Numbered from the stretch's first letter, positions 1-9,611 are shown. The stretch is DNA of 64,000 nt from an uncultured Prevotellaceae bacterium (GCA_902779455.1 CACZBS010000002.1:186001-250000), one strand, 5' to 3'. Notes: a model not told the origin generated them from the sequence alone. Numbers and translations: made by a program.

Positions 1-412
1 CAGCAAAGACAATCAGGCCGATCTTGTCGTCAGTGAAGTTGTCGACAAGGTTCTCGACCATCATCTTCGCACGGTCCAGTCGGCTGGGCACGACGTCCTT
101 GGCGCGCATCGAGTTGCTGATGTCGATGGCAATGACGGTCTCGATGCCCGAGCGCTTCTCCTCGCCGATCTTCTTGCCGTCCTGCGGACGGGCCAGCATG
201 ACGATGAGCAGGGCCAGGGCAGCCTCGAGCAGCCAGAACTTGACGCCGGGCCGCCAGCGCGACACGTCGGGCATCAGCTGGCGCAGCAGTTCCGGGTCGC
301 CGAACTTGCGCAGGCGGCGCTTCTGCCGGCTGTAGGTGATGAGTCGTATCAGGGCCAGCACGACAACGGCGGCGAGCAGATACAAGTATTGTGGGTCTTG
401 GAATCTGAACAT
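1..412 (-). CDS. batB: BatB-like VWA-domain membrane protein, 3' end cut by window edge
   Basis: Reading the minus strand from the ATG at 412 gives about 137 codons that stay open to base 1, so the C-terminal part lies outside the window. The N-terminus (MFRFQDPQYLYLLAAVVVLA) is a membrane segment followed by a basic stretch, a second hydrophobic segment (LLEAALALLIVMLARPQ) and the start of a von Willebrand A domain with the metal-site motif DISNSM. This is the arrangement of Bacteroidetes BatA/BatB proteins, linked in the literature to aerotolerance and envelope stress. Only 2 bp separate it from the preceding batA, so the two are surely co-transcribed and probably translationally coupled. 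The choice of BatB over another Bat-type VWA protein rests on its position directly after batA. Confidence 0.85.
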   Translation of the reverse strand, partial: MFRFQDPQYLYLLAAVVVLALIRLITYSRQKRRLRKFGDPELLRQLMPDVSRWRPGVKFWLLEAALALLIVMLARPQDGKKIGEEKRSGIETVIAIDISNSMRAKDVVPSRLDRAKMMVENLVDNFTDDKIGLIVFA

Positions 413-414
413 GG

Positions 415-1431
415 TTAGGGTATCCTCCTGAATATGGTTATACGAAGAAGAATCTCGAGCAGCAGGGCCAGCACGGCGCCGAGGGCGAAGGGCTGATAGG
501 CCTCATACTTGCGGTTGATGCGCTGCACGTTGAGCTTCGACTTCTCGAGCTTGTCGATTTCCTGATAGATGTTGCGCAGCTCCTCGGCATTGGTGGCACG
601 ATAGAACTGGCCCTTCGTCTCGCGGGCGATGTCGCCAAGCGTCTTCGTGTCGATCTCAACAGGCACCTGCACGTACTGTACGCCGCCACCCACCTGCATG
701 GGATACGGGGCCGTGCCGTTGGTGCCCACGCCGATGGTGTAGACGCGGATGCCCATGCTGCGGGCGATCTCGGCTGCCGTCATGGGCGAGATGTCGCCAC
801 GGTTGTTCGAGCCGTCGGTGAGCAGGATGACCACGCGGCTCTTGGCCTTCGAGTCCTTCAGTCGGCTGACGGCGTTGGCCAATCCCATGCCGATGGCGGT
901 GCCGTCCTCGATGAGCCCCTTGGCAGCTATGTCGGTGCGCACGTTCTGAAGCAACGAGAGCAGCGAGGCGTGGTCGATGGTCATGGGGCACTGCGTGAAG
1001 GCCTCGCCGGCAAAGATGGTCAGTCCGATGTTGTCGTCAGGACGGTCGCTGATGAACGACGAGGCGACGGCCTTGGCAGCCTCCAGTCGGTTCTTGATGC
1101 CCTGCGAGCGGTCCTTCAGGTCCTCAGCCAGCATCGAAGTCGACACGTCGATGGCCAGCATGATGTCGATGCCCTCGACGGTCTCGTTCTTCCATGAGTT
1201 GTGGGTCTGCGGGCGGGCCAGGGCGACGACCAGCAGCGTGAAGGCCAGCAGGCGCAACAGCAGCTGCACCGGCATGAGCACGACGCGCCATGAGCGGGGC
1301 GCAAAGCGGAAGGCCTGCGTGTCGGCCATGCGGATGGTGGGCTCGCTCTTCTTGCGATACATCACATACCATATTATATATGGCAGGATGAGCAGCAATA
1401 GCAGCAGATATTCTTTATTGGCAAATTCCAT
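415..1431 (-). CDS. batA: BatA-like VWA-domain inner-membrane protein
   Basis: 338 residues. Two hydrophobic segments lie near residues 7-25 and 54-72, followed by a von Willebrand A domain with a complete MIDAS: DVSTS at 95-99, a central Thr in the FTQCPMT stretch and TDGSNN near 206. A C-terminal membrane segment (about 316-336) closes the protein, so the VWA domain is predicted to face the periplasm. The family is the Bacteroidetes Bat (Bacteroides aerotolerance) group; the biochemical role is still unclear and is thought to involve complexes formed with MoxR ATPase. Upstream neighbour is a BatD-like protein (15-bp gap) and downstream is batB (2-bp gap). Confidence 0.9.
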   Translation of the reverse strand: MEFANKEYLLLLLLILPYIIWYVMYRKKSEPTIRMADTQAFRFAPRSWRVVLMPVQLLLRLLAFTLLVVALARPQTHNSWKNETVEGIDIMLAIDVSTSMLAEDLKDRSQGIKNRLEAAKAVASSFISDRPDDNIGLTIFAGEAFTQCPMTIDHASLLSLLQNVRTDIAAKGLIEDGTAIGMGLANAVSRLKDSKAKSRVVILLTDGSNNRGDISPMTAAEIARSMGIRVYTIGVGTNGTAPYPMQVGGGVQYVQVPVEIDTKTLGDIARETKGQFYRATNAEELRNIYQEIDKLEKSKLNVQRINRKYEAYQPFALGAVLALLLEILLRITIFRRIP

Positions 1432-1446
1432 ATTGATGCTTCAACT

Positions 1447-2535
1447 TTAGAGTAACTGAACGACGGTGATGACGACGTAGAGGAAGAGCACCAGCGACAT
1501 GAGCAGCAGATAGCCGATGGCCATCTTGAGCAGGAAGCGGCTCGACTGCGAGCGCTTCTGTTCGGCGGTGAGCTCCTCACGGACGACGCGCTCGCCCGTC
1601 TCGGCCTGGGGCGTCTCAATCTTCGTCTGATTGATGAACTCGACGGCGTTGACCAGGTTGGCGTCGTTCTCGTTGATGAGTGTCGAATATTTGGCAAACT
1701 TCACGAGGTCGGCCGTCTGGAACAGCTGGCGCAGCTCGTCGAGCGACTTGGGGTCGTCGGTCGACATGAGCCGCTGGATGATCTCCGACGAGGTCATCTC
1801 CATGGCCGAGAATCCGTAGCGCTCCTCGATGTAGTGGCGCAGCGTGTCGGTCAGTCGTGTGTAGTAATCCTTCGGGTCCTCAGCCTGAGCCATGTGCTCA
1901 GCCTTAATCTCCTCGATGGCCTCCATAGCCTTTTGGTGCGGCGGGATGCGCTTGACGATGCGTATGCGGGCGATGACGGGCTTGTTGTCGCGCAGCCGCA
2001 GGTAGAGGTAATACGACAGGGCCAGCAGCACGAGCATGAGCACGCTCAGCCAGAAGGGCAGGCGCCAGTCGTCCCACGAGAAAGGATTGTCCTGCACGGT
2101 CTTGGGTCCGTAGTAGCGGGGCCCCTGGAACTCGTCGACGAAGGTCGTATCGATATCGACATTCAACACCTTCAGTGCCAGCTTATTGGCTTCATACTCT
2201 TTACCGTCTACTTTAACCTTGAACGGGGGCAGATAGTAGAGCGTGTCGTCAAACGAGGTCAGCACGTAGCCACGCTGATAGCGCAGCATGCCGTCGTCGG
2301 CCTTCTCCGTCGGCATCTCGATGGCACCGAGGAATTCGATGCCGGCCGGCAGCTGGGCCTCCTTGGGAAACTCCACCTCGGCGTCCTTGGCGGCTGTGGC
2401 CGTGACGGTCAGCTGCACCTGCTGGCCGATGAGGATCTCGACGGCCGAAATGCTCGACTCGACCTTCACCTGAGCCCCCACGGAAGTGGCCGCAAGCGTC
2501 AGCAACATCAATACGTTTATGATGCGTTTCATCAA
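1447..2535 (-). CDS. BatD-like / Bat-operon membrane protein of unknown function
   Basis: 362 residues with a signal peptide (about 1-21, ending SVGAQ), an extracytoplasmic beta-rich part containing the pattern VEILIGQQVQLTVTATAAKDA that resembles BatD immunoglobulin-like domains, a membrane segment at about 176-197, a cytoplasmic helical part with YTRLTDTLRHYIEERYG, and a last membrane segment near 340-360. Proteins of this layout sit between the DUF58 and BatA genes in Bacteroidetes bat operons. It is shorter than full-length BatD and could equally be named only by position. A second Met directly follows the first; the first was kept. The 28-bp gap to the DUF58 gene is filled by AT-rich heptamer-like repeats. 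Confidence 0.75.
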   Translation of the reverse strand: MMKRIINVLMLLTLAATSVGAQVKVESSISAVEILIGQQVQLTVTATAAKDAEVEFPKEAQLPAGIEFLGAIEMPTEKADDGMLRYQRGYVLTSFDDTLYYLPPFKVKVDGKEYEANKLALKVLNVDIDTTFVDEFQGPRYYGPKTVQDNPFSWDDWRLPFWLSVLMLVLLALSYYLYLRLRDNKPVIARIRIVKRIPPHQKAMEAIEEIKAEHMAQAEDPKDYYTRLTDTLRHYIEERYGFSAMEMTSSEIIQRLMSTDDPKSLDELRQLFQTADLVKFAKYSTLINENDANLVNAVEFINQTKIETPQAETGERVVREELTAEQKRSQSSRFLLKMAIGYLLLMSLVLFLYVVITVVQLL

Positions 2536-2563
2536 ATATCTATTATCTTTTATCTCTTATCTA

Positions 2564-3429
2564 TTATCTTCTCTGAAACAGTCCCATCATCGACTTGACG
2601 TAGTCCTCGTCGGTAGCGATGGTGACGCTGTCGACGTTGCTCTTGGCAAACGTCTCCTTCAGGTCCTGCTGACGCTGAAGCCATTGCTTGCGATAGGCTT
2701 CGCGAAGCCGGCGGCTGCCCGTGTCGATATATTGCTCGAAACCGGTCTCGGCATCGACGACCTTCATCAGTCCGACGTCGGGCAGTTCGCGGGCACGCTT
2801 GTCGTAGACCTGGATGGCGACGACGTCATGCTTGCGGTTGGCGATCGTGAGCTGCTGCTCGAACGACTGGCGACTGTAGAAGTCGCTCATGATGAAGGCG
2901 GTGCAACGGCGCTTCGACACGCCCGTGAGGAACTCGACGGCCTGGGCCACGTCGGTGCGGCGGCTTTCGGCATGGAAGTCGAGCATCTCGCGGATGATGT
3001 AGAGGATGTGCTTGCGGCCCTTCTTGGGGGGAATATACTTCTCCACACGGTCAGAGAAGAAGATGACGCCGATCTTGTCGTTGTTCTGGATGGCCGAGAA
3101 GGCCAGCGTGGCGGCAATCTCGGTCACCATGTCGCGCTTCATCTGGCGCTGCGTGCCGAAGTCGAGCGAGCCGCTAACGTCGATGAGCAGCATGACGGTC
3201 AGCTCGCGCTCCTCCTCGAACACCTTGACGTAGGGCTTGTTGAAGCGTGCCGTCACGTTCCAGTCGATGTCGCGCACGTCGTCGCCATACTGATACTCGC
3301 GCACCTCCGAGAAGGCCATACCGCGGCCCTTGAAGGCCGAGTGGTACTGGCCAGCGAAGATGTTGGAGCTCAGGCCGCGCGCCTTGATCTCGATCTTGCG
3401 GACTTTCTTGATGATTTCCGATGTTTCCA

Positions 3430-3430
<1 letters not shown>
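2564..3430 (-). CDS. DUF58 domain protein of the MoxR/Bat operon
   Basis: 288 residues, soluble. It carries the DUF58 signature DDVRDIDWNVTAR followed by a VWA-like fold start, LLIDVSGSLDFG, and later FFSDRV and FIMSDFY, so it is a DUF58/VWA protein of normal length. DUF58 proteins almost always accompany MoxR AAA ATPases and are thought to be partners or substrates. The start codon overlaps the moxR stop codon by one base (TGATG), indicating translational coupling. Function beyond association with MoxR is inference. Confidence 0.92.
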
Positions 3431-4425
<995 letters not shown>

Positions 4426-4441
4426 TGTGTGTTAGTCTTAT

Positions 4442-5692
4442 TTATTTTTTACGTAAGTTCTTCTTCCATTCCAGTTTCGGGATCTTGATCTCCTGGCCGG
4501 GGGTGAGCGGCTGGCTCGACTTCAGTCCGTTGAGGGCTTCGACGTAGCACTCCATGTCGGGACCAAGGTAGCGACGTGAGATCTGCTTGAGGCTCTCGCC
4601 GGCACGGGCCTTCACCGTCTCCTGGACGCCGATGATGCGATAGGCTCCCAGGCGCACGCGGGCGTCCATATCCTCATATTTCTGCGAGTCGAAAGCGGGC
4701 ACGGCGGCTGTGGCGGACGCTACGGGCTCTGCGACGGCCGGCTCCTCTGCCTGCACAGCTTCCGGCTCTGAGGCGACCTCTGCGGGCTCTGCGACGGCGG
4801 GTGCTGCGACGGCGGTGTCAGCTGTCGGCTGGGCCACGGCTGCCGTGTCTGCCACCTGCTCGGCCTTCTGGATCACTTCGGGCTCAGTCGAAGCTGTTGC
4901 CTTGGCAAAGAGATAGCCAAGGAGGAAGCCGCCGATGGCTGCCACGAGAATCCATAGCCAGGGGAACGGCTGTTTTTCGGGTGCTGACGTCAGCGGAGCA
5001 GCGACGACGGGCTCAGGCTCGGGCTTTACAACGGGCTCGGGCTTAACAACGGGCTCGGGTTCAGGCTCAGTTTCGGGCTCAGGCTCAACAACGGGCTCAG
5101 GTTCGGGCTCAGGCTCAACGACAGGCTCGGGTTCAGGCTCAACGACAGGCTCGGGTTCAGGCTCAGGTTCAGGTTCTGGTTCAACGACAGGCTCAGGCTC
5201 TACAATGGGCTCAGGTTCGGGCTCGGCAATAGGTTCGGGCTCAGGCTCAACAACCGGCTCAGGCTCTGCAACCGGCTCAGGTTCAACAACCGGCTCAGGA
5301 TCAACGACTGGCTCGGGTTCGGGCTCCGTCTCCCCGACGGTCTCCTCCTGCGGCATATCGTCGAACTCCACGCCGTCGTTGAGTGCGACGGTCTCGAACT
5401 GCGAGAAAGGCTTGTTGACGAGCTCCTTCATGGCAGCATCGGGGGTGAACGAGAGCTTCGAGTGGCTGTCGATGACGACGCGCTCACCCGTGTTGACGTT
5501 GACACTCTCGCGGGCTCCGACGCCCACGATCTTAAACGTGCCCAGTCCCTTGATCTTCACTTGCTTATCGGCCTCGAGACCCTTGTGGATGGTCTCGATG
5601 ATGGCGTCGATGAAGAAGGCAGCCTCGCGCTTGTCGAGTCCGTGCTTCTCCATGAGGCGGGAAGCCAGGTCGGTCAGATTCAGCTTACTCAT
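4442..5692 (-). CDS. HU-type DNA-binding domain fused to PE-repeat linker, membrane segment and LysM
   Basis: 416 residues with an unusual order of parts. Residues 1-92 are an HU/IHF-like fold (GLGTFKIV, then [13 protein letters not shown], then [13 protein letters not shown]), which normally binds DNA. Residues 121-230 are almost only Pro-Glu-Val repeats. A membrane segment lies at about 245-263 ([19 protein letters not shown]), then an Ala/Val/Glu-rich linker, and at about 351-408 a LysM-like module ([18 protein letters not shown], then [11 protein letters not shown]). If the HU part is cytoplasmic the LysM part would be periplasmic and could touch peptidoglycan. Proteins with HU and LysM/SPOR parts are known in Bacteroidetes; the tethering role is inference. 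It overlaps the preceding HU gene by ATGA and precedes moxR by 16 bp. Confidence 0.85.
   Translation of the reverse strand: MSKLNLTDLASRLMEKHGLDKREAAFFIDAIIETIHKGLEADKQVKIKGLGTFKIVGVGARESVNVNTGERVVIDSHSKLSFTPDAAMKELVNKPFSQFETVALNDGVEFDDMPQEETVGETEPEPEPVVDPEPVVEPEPVAEPEPVVEPEPEPIAEPEPEPIVEPEPVVEPEPEPEPEPEPVVEPEPEPVVEPEPEPEPVVEPEPETEPEPEPVVKPEPVVKPEPEPVVAAPLTSAPEKQPFPWLWILVAAIGGFLLGYLFAKATASTEPEVIQKAEQVADTAAVAQPTADTAVAAPAVAEPAEVASEPEAVQAEEPAVAEPVASATAAVPAFDSQKYEDMDARVRLGAYRIIGVQETVKARAGESLKQISRRYLGPDMECYVEALNGLKSSQPLTPGQEIKIPKLEWKKNLRKK
5003..5332 (-). repeat. In-gene tandem repeat coding a Pro-Glu-rich linker
   Basis: The coding sequence for residues 121-230 of the HU/LysM protein is built from irregular repeats of units such as EPEPEPVV and EPVV. 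The plus strand shows recurring GGCTCAGGTTCGGGCTC-like blocks. Such internal repeats can expand or shrink by slippage, so linker length may vary among strains. The opposite strand gives a long Ser/Gly open frame which is only a shadow. Confidence 0.9.
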
Positions 5693-5979
5693 ACGTCGGC
5701 TCCTCCTTTCTTTATTTTATCGCGCAACAGCATGTTGGGACGGAACGAGAGCACCAACTTCGGCGGCACAAGCATGCGCTGGCCCGTGTTGGGGTTGATC
5801 ATCACGCGTTCGAGCTTCTTCTTCACCTCGAACTGTCCGAAGCCTGTCAGCTGGATGCTGTCGCCTTCGAGGAAACTGTCGCCCATGGCCGTGATGAGGG
5901 TGTTCATCATGCGCTGAGTTTCGTCCTGACGCAGGCCCGTTCGTGCGGCCAGGTCGGCAATAAATTCCTTGTTGTTCAT
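5689..5979 (-). CDS. HU family DNA-binding protein
   Basis: 96 residues, the standard length of HU/IHF. Motifs are [14 protein letters not shown] in the helical dimerisation part, [10 protein letters not shown] in the saddle, the DNA-wrapping arm region [16 protein letters not shown] with the conserved NP, and VLSFRPN before the C-terminal helix. It overlaps rimO upstream and the HU/LysM gene downstream by 4-bp ATGA overlaps, so three successive genes are coupled. As a short stand-alone HU next to an HU-membrane fusion it might form mixed dimers with it; that is a guess. Confidence 0.93.
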   Translation of the reverse strand: MNNKEFIADLAARTGLRQDETQRMMNTLITAMGDSFLEGDSIQLTGFGQFEVKKKLERVMINPNTGQRMLVPPKLVLSFRPNMLLRDKIKKGGADV

Positions 5980-7292
5980 ATCTCTTCTTGTACTATAGTG
6001 GCATAGAGGTCGAACTCCTCGGCCTCCGTGATTCTTGCTTTGTAGTAGTGGCCCACCTGGAGCTGGCCCTCGCTGCTATGGATGAGCACCTCGGGGTCGA
6101 CCTCGGGCGAGCAATATTCAGTGCGGGCGATGTAGTAGTCGCCCTCCTGGCGGTCGATGACGACGGTCATCACCTGCCCTATCTTCGCGGCCTCCACCTC
6201 GGCGCTGATCTGCTGCTGCAGCCGCATCAGGCGGTCCAGCCGGCGCTGCTTCACGTCCTCGGGCACGTCGTCCTGATAGTGCTCAGCCGAGTAGGTGCCG
6301 TCCTCCTCCGAATAGGCGAAGGCGCCCATGCGCTCGAAGCGGGCCCAGCGGGTGAAGTCGAGCAGCTGCTGGAAGTCGTCGTCCGTCTCGCCGGGGAATC
6401 CCACCATGAGCGTCGTGCGGATGTGCAGTCCGGACACCTCGCGACGCATGCGCTCAATGAGGTCGATGGTCTCCTGCCGCGTGACGTGGCGCTGCATGCG
6501 GCTGAGCATGTGGTCGCTGATGTGCTGCAGGGCGATGTCGAGGTAATTGCAGACGTTGTCGTTCTCGCGGATGACGCGCAGCAGGTCCCATGGGAAGTGG
6601 GCCGGATAGGCATAGTGGAGCCTGATCCAGCGGACGCCCTCGATCTTGGCCATGCGCTCGATGAGCTCCGCAATGCACTGACGGCCGTAGAGGTCGACGC
6701 CATAGTAGGTCAGCTCCTGAGCAATGATGTTGAACTCGCTGACGCCGCGGCCCACGAGCGCCCTGACCTCGTCGAGAATCTCCTCCATCGGGCGGCTCTG
6801 GTGGTGGCCCGTGATGAGCGGTATGGCGCAGTAGGCGCAGTGGCGGTCGCAGCCCTCCGAGATCTTGATGTAGGTGTAGTGCGGGGGCGTGGTGAGCTTT
6901 CTGTCAGAACCATTCTCCTCTCTACGCTCTACATTAGTCAGATCAGAGAGCAGCTGCTTGTAGTTGAACTTGCCGTACCACCCGTCGACCTCGGGAATCT
7001 CTTCCTCGAGCTCAGCCAGATAGCGCTCCGAGAGACAGCCCATGACGTAGACGCGGTCCACCTCGCCCAGCCTCTTACGCTCCGTCTGCTCGAGGATGCA
7101 GTTGATGCTCTCCTCCTTGGCGTCGGCGATGAATCCGCACGTGTTGACGACGACGATGCGGCCCTGAGGGTCCTCGGCGTCGTGGGTCACGCTGTAGCCA
7201 TGAGCCTCAAAGAGGCCCATGAGCATCTCGCTGTCTACGAGGTTCTTCGAGCAGCCCAGCGATATAAAGTCTATGGTCGTTTCACTCATCAT
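5976..7292 (-). CDS. rimO: Ribosomal protein S12 methylthiotransferase RimO
   Basis: 438 residues. The N-terminal methylthiotransferase domain has the three cysteines that bind the auxiliary cluster (SLGCSKN, VNTCGF, VMGCLSE). The radical SAM motif is CDRHCAYC in the stretch ISEGCDRHCAYCAIP, followed by SRP. A C-terminal TRAM-like part ends the protein. The start SLGCSKNLVDSE distinguishes RimO from MiaB. The enzyme adds a methylthio group to the conserved aspartate of ribosomal protein S12. It follows ftsY by 10 bp, a pairing common in Bacteroidetes. A second Met follows the first at 7289 and is an equally possible start. Confidence 0.96.
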   Translation of the reverse strand: MMSETTIDFISLGCSKNLVDSEMLMGLFEAHGYSVTHDAEDPQGRIVVVNTCGFIADAKEESINCILEQTERKRLGEVDRVYVMGCLSERYLAELEEEIPEVDGWYGKFNYKQLLSDLTNVERREENGSDRKLTTPPHYTYIKISEGCDRHCAYCAIPLITGHHQSRPMEEILDEVRALVGRGVSEFNIIAQELTYYGVDLYGRQCIAELIERMAKIEGVRWIRLHYAYPAHFPWDLLRVIRENDNVCNYLDIALQHISDHMLSRMQRHVTRQETIDLIERMRREVSGLHIRTTLMVGFPGETDDDFQQLLDFTRWARFERMGAFAYSEEDGTYSAEHYQDDVPEDVKQRRLDRLMRLQQQISAEVEAAKIGQVMTVVIDRQEGDYYIARTEYCSPEVDPEVLIHSSEGQLQVGHYYKARITEAEEFDLYATIVQEEI

Positions 7293-7302
7293 TCATCACT
7301 CA

Positions 7303-8265
7303 TCACTTATCACTCTTGAACAGGCTGTCGACGAAGTCGCGCTTGTTGAAGAGCTGCAGGTCGGTCATGCCCTCGCCCAGTCCGATATACTTCACGGGCA
7401 CCTTCAGCTGGTCGGAGATGCCGATGACGACGCCGCCCTTGGCCGTGCCGTCGAGCTTGGTGATGGCCAGCGACGTGATCTGCGTGACGGCGGCGAACTG
7501 GCGGGCCTGCTCGAAGGCATTCTGTCCGGTAGAGCCGTCGAGCACGAGGAGCACCTCGTCGGGGGCCGTCGGCAGCACCTTCTTCATCACGTCCTTGATC
7601 TTCTTCAGCTCGTTCATCAGGCCCACCTTGTTGTGCAGTCGGCCGGCCGTGTCGATGATGACCACGTCGGCCCCGTTGGCCACGGCGCTCTGCAGCGTGT
7701 CGAAGGCCACGGAGGCCGGGTCGCTGCCCATCTGCTGCTTCACCACAGGCACGCCAACGCGCTCGCCCCAGATGCAGAGCTGCTCGACGGCGGCCGCACG
7801 GAACGTGTCGGCAGCGCCCAGGTAGACCTTCTTGCCGGCCTCCTTGAACTGCCAGGCCAGCTTGCCGATGGTCGTCGTCTTCCCCACCCCGTTGACGCCC
7901 ACGACGAGGATGACGTAGGGCCTATGATCGGTGGGCAGGTCCCATTCGTCCATGTCGGTCGTATTGTTCTCTGCCAGCAGGGCGGCAATCTCCTCGCGGA
8001 GGATGTTGTTGAGTTCACTCGTCGACACATACTTGTCGCGAGCCACGCGCTCCTCGATGCGGCTGATGATCTTGAGCGTCGTGTCGACGCCCACGTCGCT
8101 GGTGATGAGCACCTCCTCGAGGTTGTCGAGCACGTCGTCGTCGACCTTCGACTTGCCTGCCACGGCGCGCGCCAGTTTGTCAAACACCGACGTCTTGGTC
8201 TTTTCCAACCCGCGGTCGAGTGTCTCCTGCTGTTTCTTCTTGCTGAATAATCCGAAAAATCCCAT
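7303..8265 (-). CDS. ftsY: Signal recognition particle receptor FtsY
   Basis: 320 residues from the chosen ATG at 8265 (MGFFGLFSKKKQQ); the frame is open to an upstream ATG at 8283, but the 8265 start gives the typical basic/amphipathic FtsY N-terminus. The G-domain motifs are GVNGVGKTTTIGKLA, DTFRAAAVEQL, DTAGR and TKLDGTAKGG, all characteristic of the SRP GTPase receptor. It docks ribosome-SRP complexes at the inner membrane for cotranslational insertion. It has its own promoter (8310-8340) and heads the long operon running to the window edge. In many Bacteroidetes ftsY follows rpmB-rpmG; here a mobile-element-like module lies upstream instead. Confidence 0.96.
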   Translation of the reverse strand: MGFFGLFSKKKQQETLDRGLEKTKTSVFDKLARAVAGKSKVDDDVLDNLEEVLITSDVGVDTTLKIISRIEERVARDKYVSTSELNNILREEIAALLAENNTTDMDEWDLPTDHRPYVILVVGVNGVGKTTTIGKLAWQFKEAGKKVYLGAADTFRAAAVEQLCIWGERVGVPVVKQQMGSDPASVAFDTLQSAVANGADVVIIDTAGRLHNKVGLMNELKKIKDVMKKVLPTAPDEVLLVLDGSTGQNAFEQARQFAAVTQITSLAITKLDGTAKGGVVIGISDQLKVPVKYIGLGEGMTDLQLFNKRDFVDSLFKSDK

Positions 8266-8309
8266 AATGCTTTTTGTATGCAATGCGTTTACACGCTTAT
8301 ATTAGAGTG

Positions 8310-8340
8310 CAAAGGTACTAAAAAAAGCGGACATATGCAA
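8310..8340 (-). promoter_or_regulatory. Bacteroidetes-type promoter of the ftsY operon
   Basis: On the minus strand TTG at 8340-8338 is followed after 20 bp by TACCTTTG at 8317-8310, matching the Bacteroidetes -33/-7 consensus. It lies about 45 bp before the ftsY ATG. Confidence 0.75.
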
Positions 8341-8419
8341 GAGTTATAACATTTCTTTACCACGTTTTCATATCATTAAGTGCGCTAAATCAATTTTTAC
8401 ACATCGATGAAACGGGGAA

Positions 8420-8521
8420 AAAGTGCCGCTTTTACGTGAAATAAAGCGGTGCTTTAGGCAACGAAAAGCGGTGCTTTACTCCACGAAAAGCGGTGCTTTT
8501 GGTTATGAAAAGCGGCGCTTT
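8420..8521. repeat. Array of five 13-bp cores with a 22-bp period (family A repeat)
   Basis: Cores start at 8420 (AAAGTGCCGCTTT, inverted type), 8443, 8465 and 8487 (each AAAGCGGTGCTTT) and 8509 (AAAGCGGCGCTTT). The last four are spaced by exactly 22 bp, the first by 23 bp. The 9-bp spacers differ from one another. The array abuts the primase-like gene: its TAA stop codon (8522-8520 on the minus strand) overlaps the last core. Similar arrays are at 48315 and 58897. Role unknown; each core is a small quasi-palindrome. Confidence 0.9.
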
Positions 8522-9479
8522 AACCGTCCCCCGCGATTGTCGCCGTGGGGTCAGCGAGCAGGAGGTCGGCCAGGTCGGTGTTGGGCGGGAACTGCTCGAG
8601 GGCGTCGGTGATGGTGAAGCTGACGCCCTCGGCCTGACGGAGACGGCGCTGCCAGTCGGCATAGCAGCCGCTGTCGGGGAAGACGGCGACGCGGCGCCCA
8701 CGCAGCGCCGCGAGCTTGTCGGGGGTCAGCCCCTTGCAGCCACTGGCCGCGAGCCACACCACGTCGGGGCGCAGGGCGGCCATGAGCAGGGCCGTCTTCT
8801 CGCCCTCGACGAGGCCCACCTGAGCCTCGGGGCGCTGCCGCAGCAAGTGTTCGCCGAAGAAGCACTGGCGCAGTTCGAAGTCGGGCGGCAGTCGCTTCTG
8901 GCGGATCAGCCGTGCGTGCACCCACGACTGATAGTCGCGGCGATGGCCGTCGTCGCGATAGCGCATGATATGGCCCGAGCGGACGCGCCCCTCGAGGTCG
9001 ATCTGCCAGTAGATGACGTCGCCCCGACGGGTGCCTCCGAGGCGATAGTCGTCGACGACTTTAGCGACGTCAGCTTCACTTAATCTAAAGATGTGTAAGC
9101 ACGTATCAGTAAACCAATTACGAAACGTGCTACCGCACGCCATGCTCCGCTCTACATATGCCATCGGGAGGGGCACGAGCGGTTTCTTCTGAGGCTCCTT
9201 CTGAGCCACGGGCGGACGGGCGTCACGGGCGTCATGGTCGGGTTTGAGCCAGGGGTGGTCGTGAAAGAATTCCGAGGGTCGGAGGTGGTAGCCGCACGAC
9301 TGTTCATGGTCGCATCGGCCACAGGTGTCGCTGACGTAGGCACAGTTGTTCTGAGTGTCGACATAGCGCACGAAGCAGTGGCGGCGCCCACACTGCGGGC
9401 AGGTCGTCTTCTGCTGTCGGCGGCCCGTCACGCGAGGTGAGTCGAGCCGGTAGCGATAGTCATTGCTGTTGTTCATCAT
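8520..9479 (-). CDS. Zinc-ribbon/TOPRIM primase-like protein (DUF6371-type) of a mobile element
   Basis: 319 residues from the paired ATGs at 9479/9476 (MMNNSNDYRYRLDSPRV); the frame is open further upstream but that part covers a strong hairpin and looks untranslated. A Cys-rich zinc ribbon (CPQCGRRHC, then CGRCDHEQSCGYH) is followed by a region with TOPRIM-like motifs VGLVEGEKTALLMA and VAVFPDSGCY, as in phage and plasmid primases. The protein is therefore probably a primase or primase-related replication protein. It follows the RecA-like ATPase gene, a pair commonly carried by Bacteroidales mobile elements. No integrase, relaxase or other transfer gene is nearby, so the pair may be a remnant. 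Family naming is from memory of the pattern. Confidence 0.7.
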   Translation of the reverse strand: MMNNSNDYRYRLDSPRVTGRRQQKTTCPQCGRRHCFVRYVDTQNNCAYVSDTCGRCDHEQSCGYHLRPSEFFHDHPWLKPDHDARDARPPVAQKEPQKKPLVPLPMAYVERSMACGSTFRNWFTDTCLHIFRLSEADVAKVVDDYRLGGTRRGDVIYWQIDLEGRVRSGHIMRYRDDGHRRDYQSWVHARLIRQKRLPPDFELRQCFFGEHLLRQRPEAQVGLVEGEKTALLMAALRPDVVWLAASGCKGLTPDKLAALRGRRVAVFPDSGCYADWQRRLRQAEGVSFTITDALEQFPPNTDLADLLLADPTATIAGDG

Positions 9480-9554
9480 TTGCGATGTCTGAGGTGTTAA
9501 AATGGTCGGTTGGAACATTCCTATCAGCAGGCTGACAGCTGCCTGAGCGTCCAA

Positions 9555-9590
9555 CCGTCCAAACCCATAAGTATATGGGGATTTGGACGG
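9555..9590 (-). promoter_or_regulatory. Strong hairpin in the leader of the primase-like gene
   Basis: CCGTCCAAA (9555-9563) pairs with TTTGGACGG (9582-9590), and inside it CCCATA (9564-9569) pairs with TATGGG (9574-9579) around a 4-nt loop AGTA, giving a 15-bp stem with a 2-nt bulge. It sits between the ATPase stop and the primase-like start, and could control its translation or mark an RNA-processing site. Adjacent GTCCAACCGTCCAAAC repeats part of the arm. Confidence 0.65.
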
Positions 9591-9611
9591 ATTAGACGGT
9601 TCAGGCACGCG

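Noticed and set aside
4935-5798. Long Ser/Gly-repeat frame on the plus strand
   Set aside because: It is the antisense reading of the Pro-Glu repeat of the HU/LysM gene; no start context or promoter.
8420-8521. CRISPR array
   Set aside because: Unit period of 22 bp with 13-bp cores and 9-bp spacers, cores diverge and are inverted in places; far too short for CRISPR, no cas genes.
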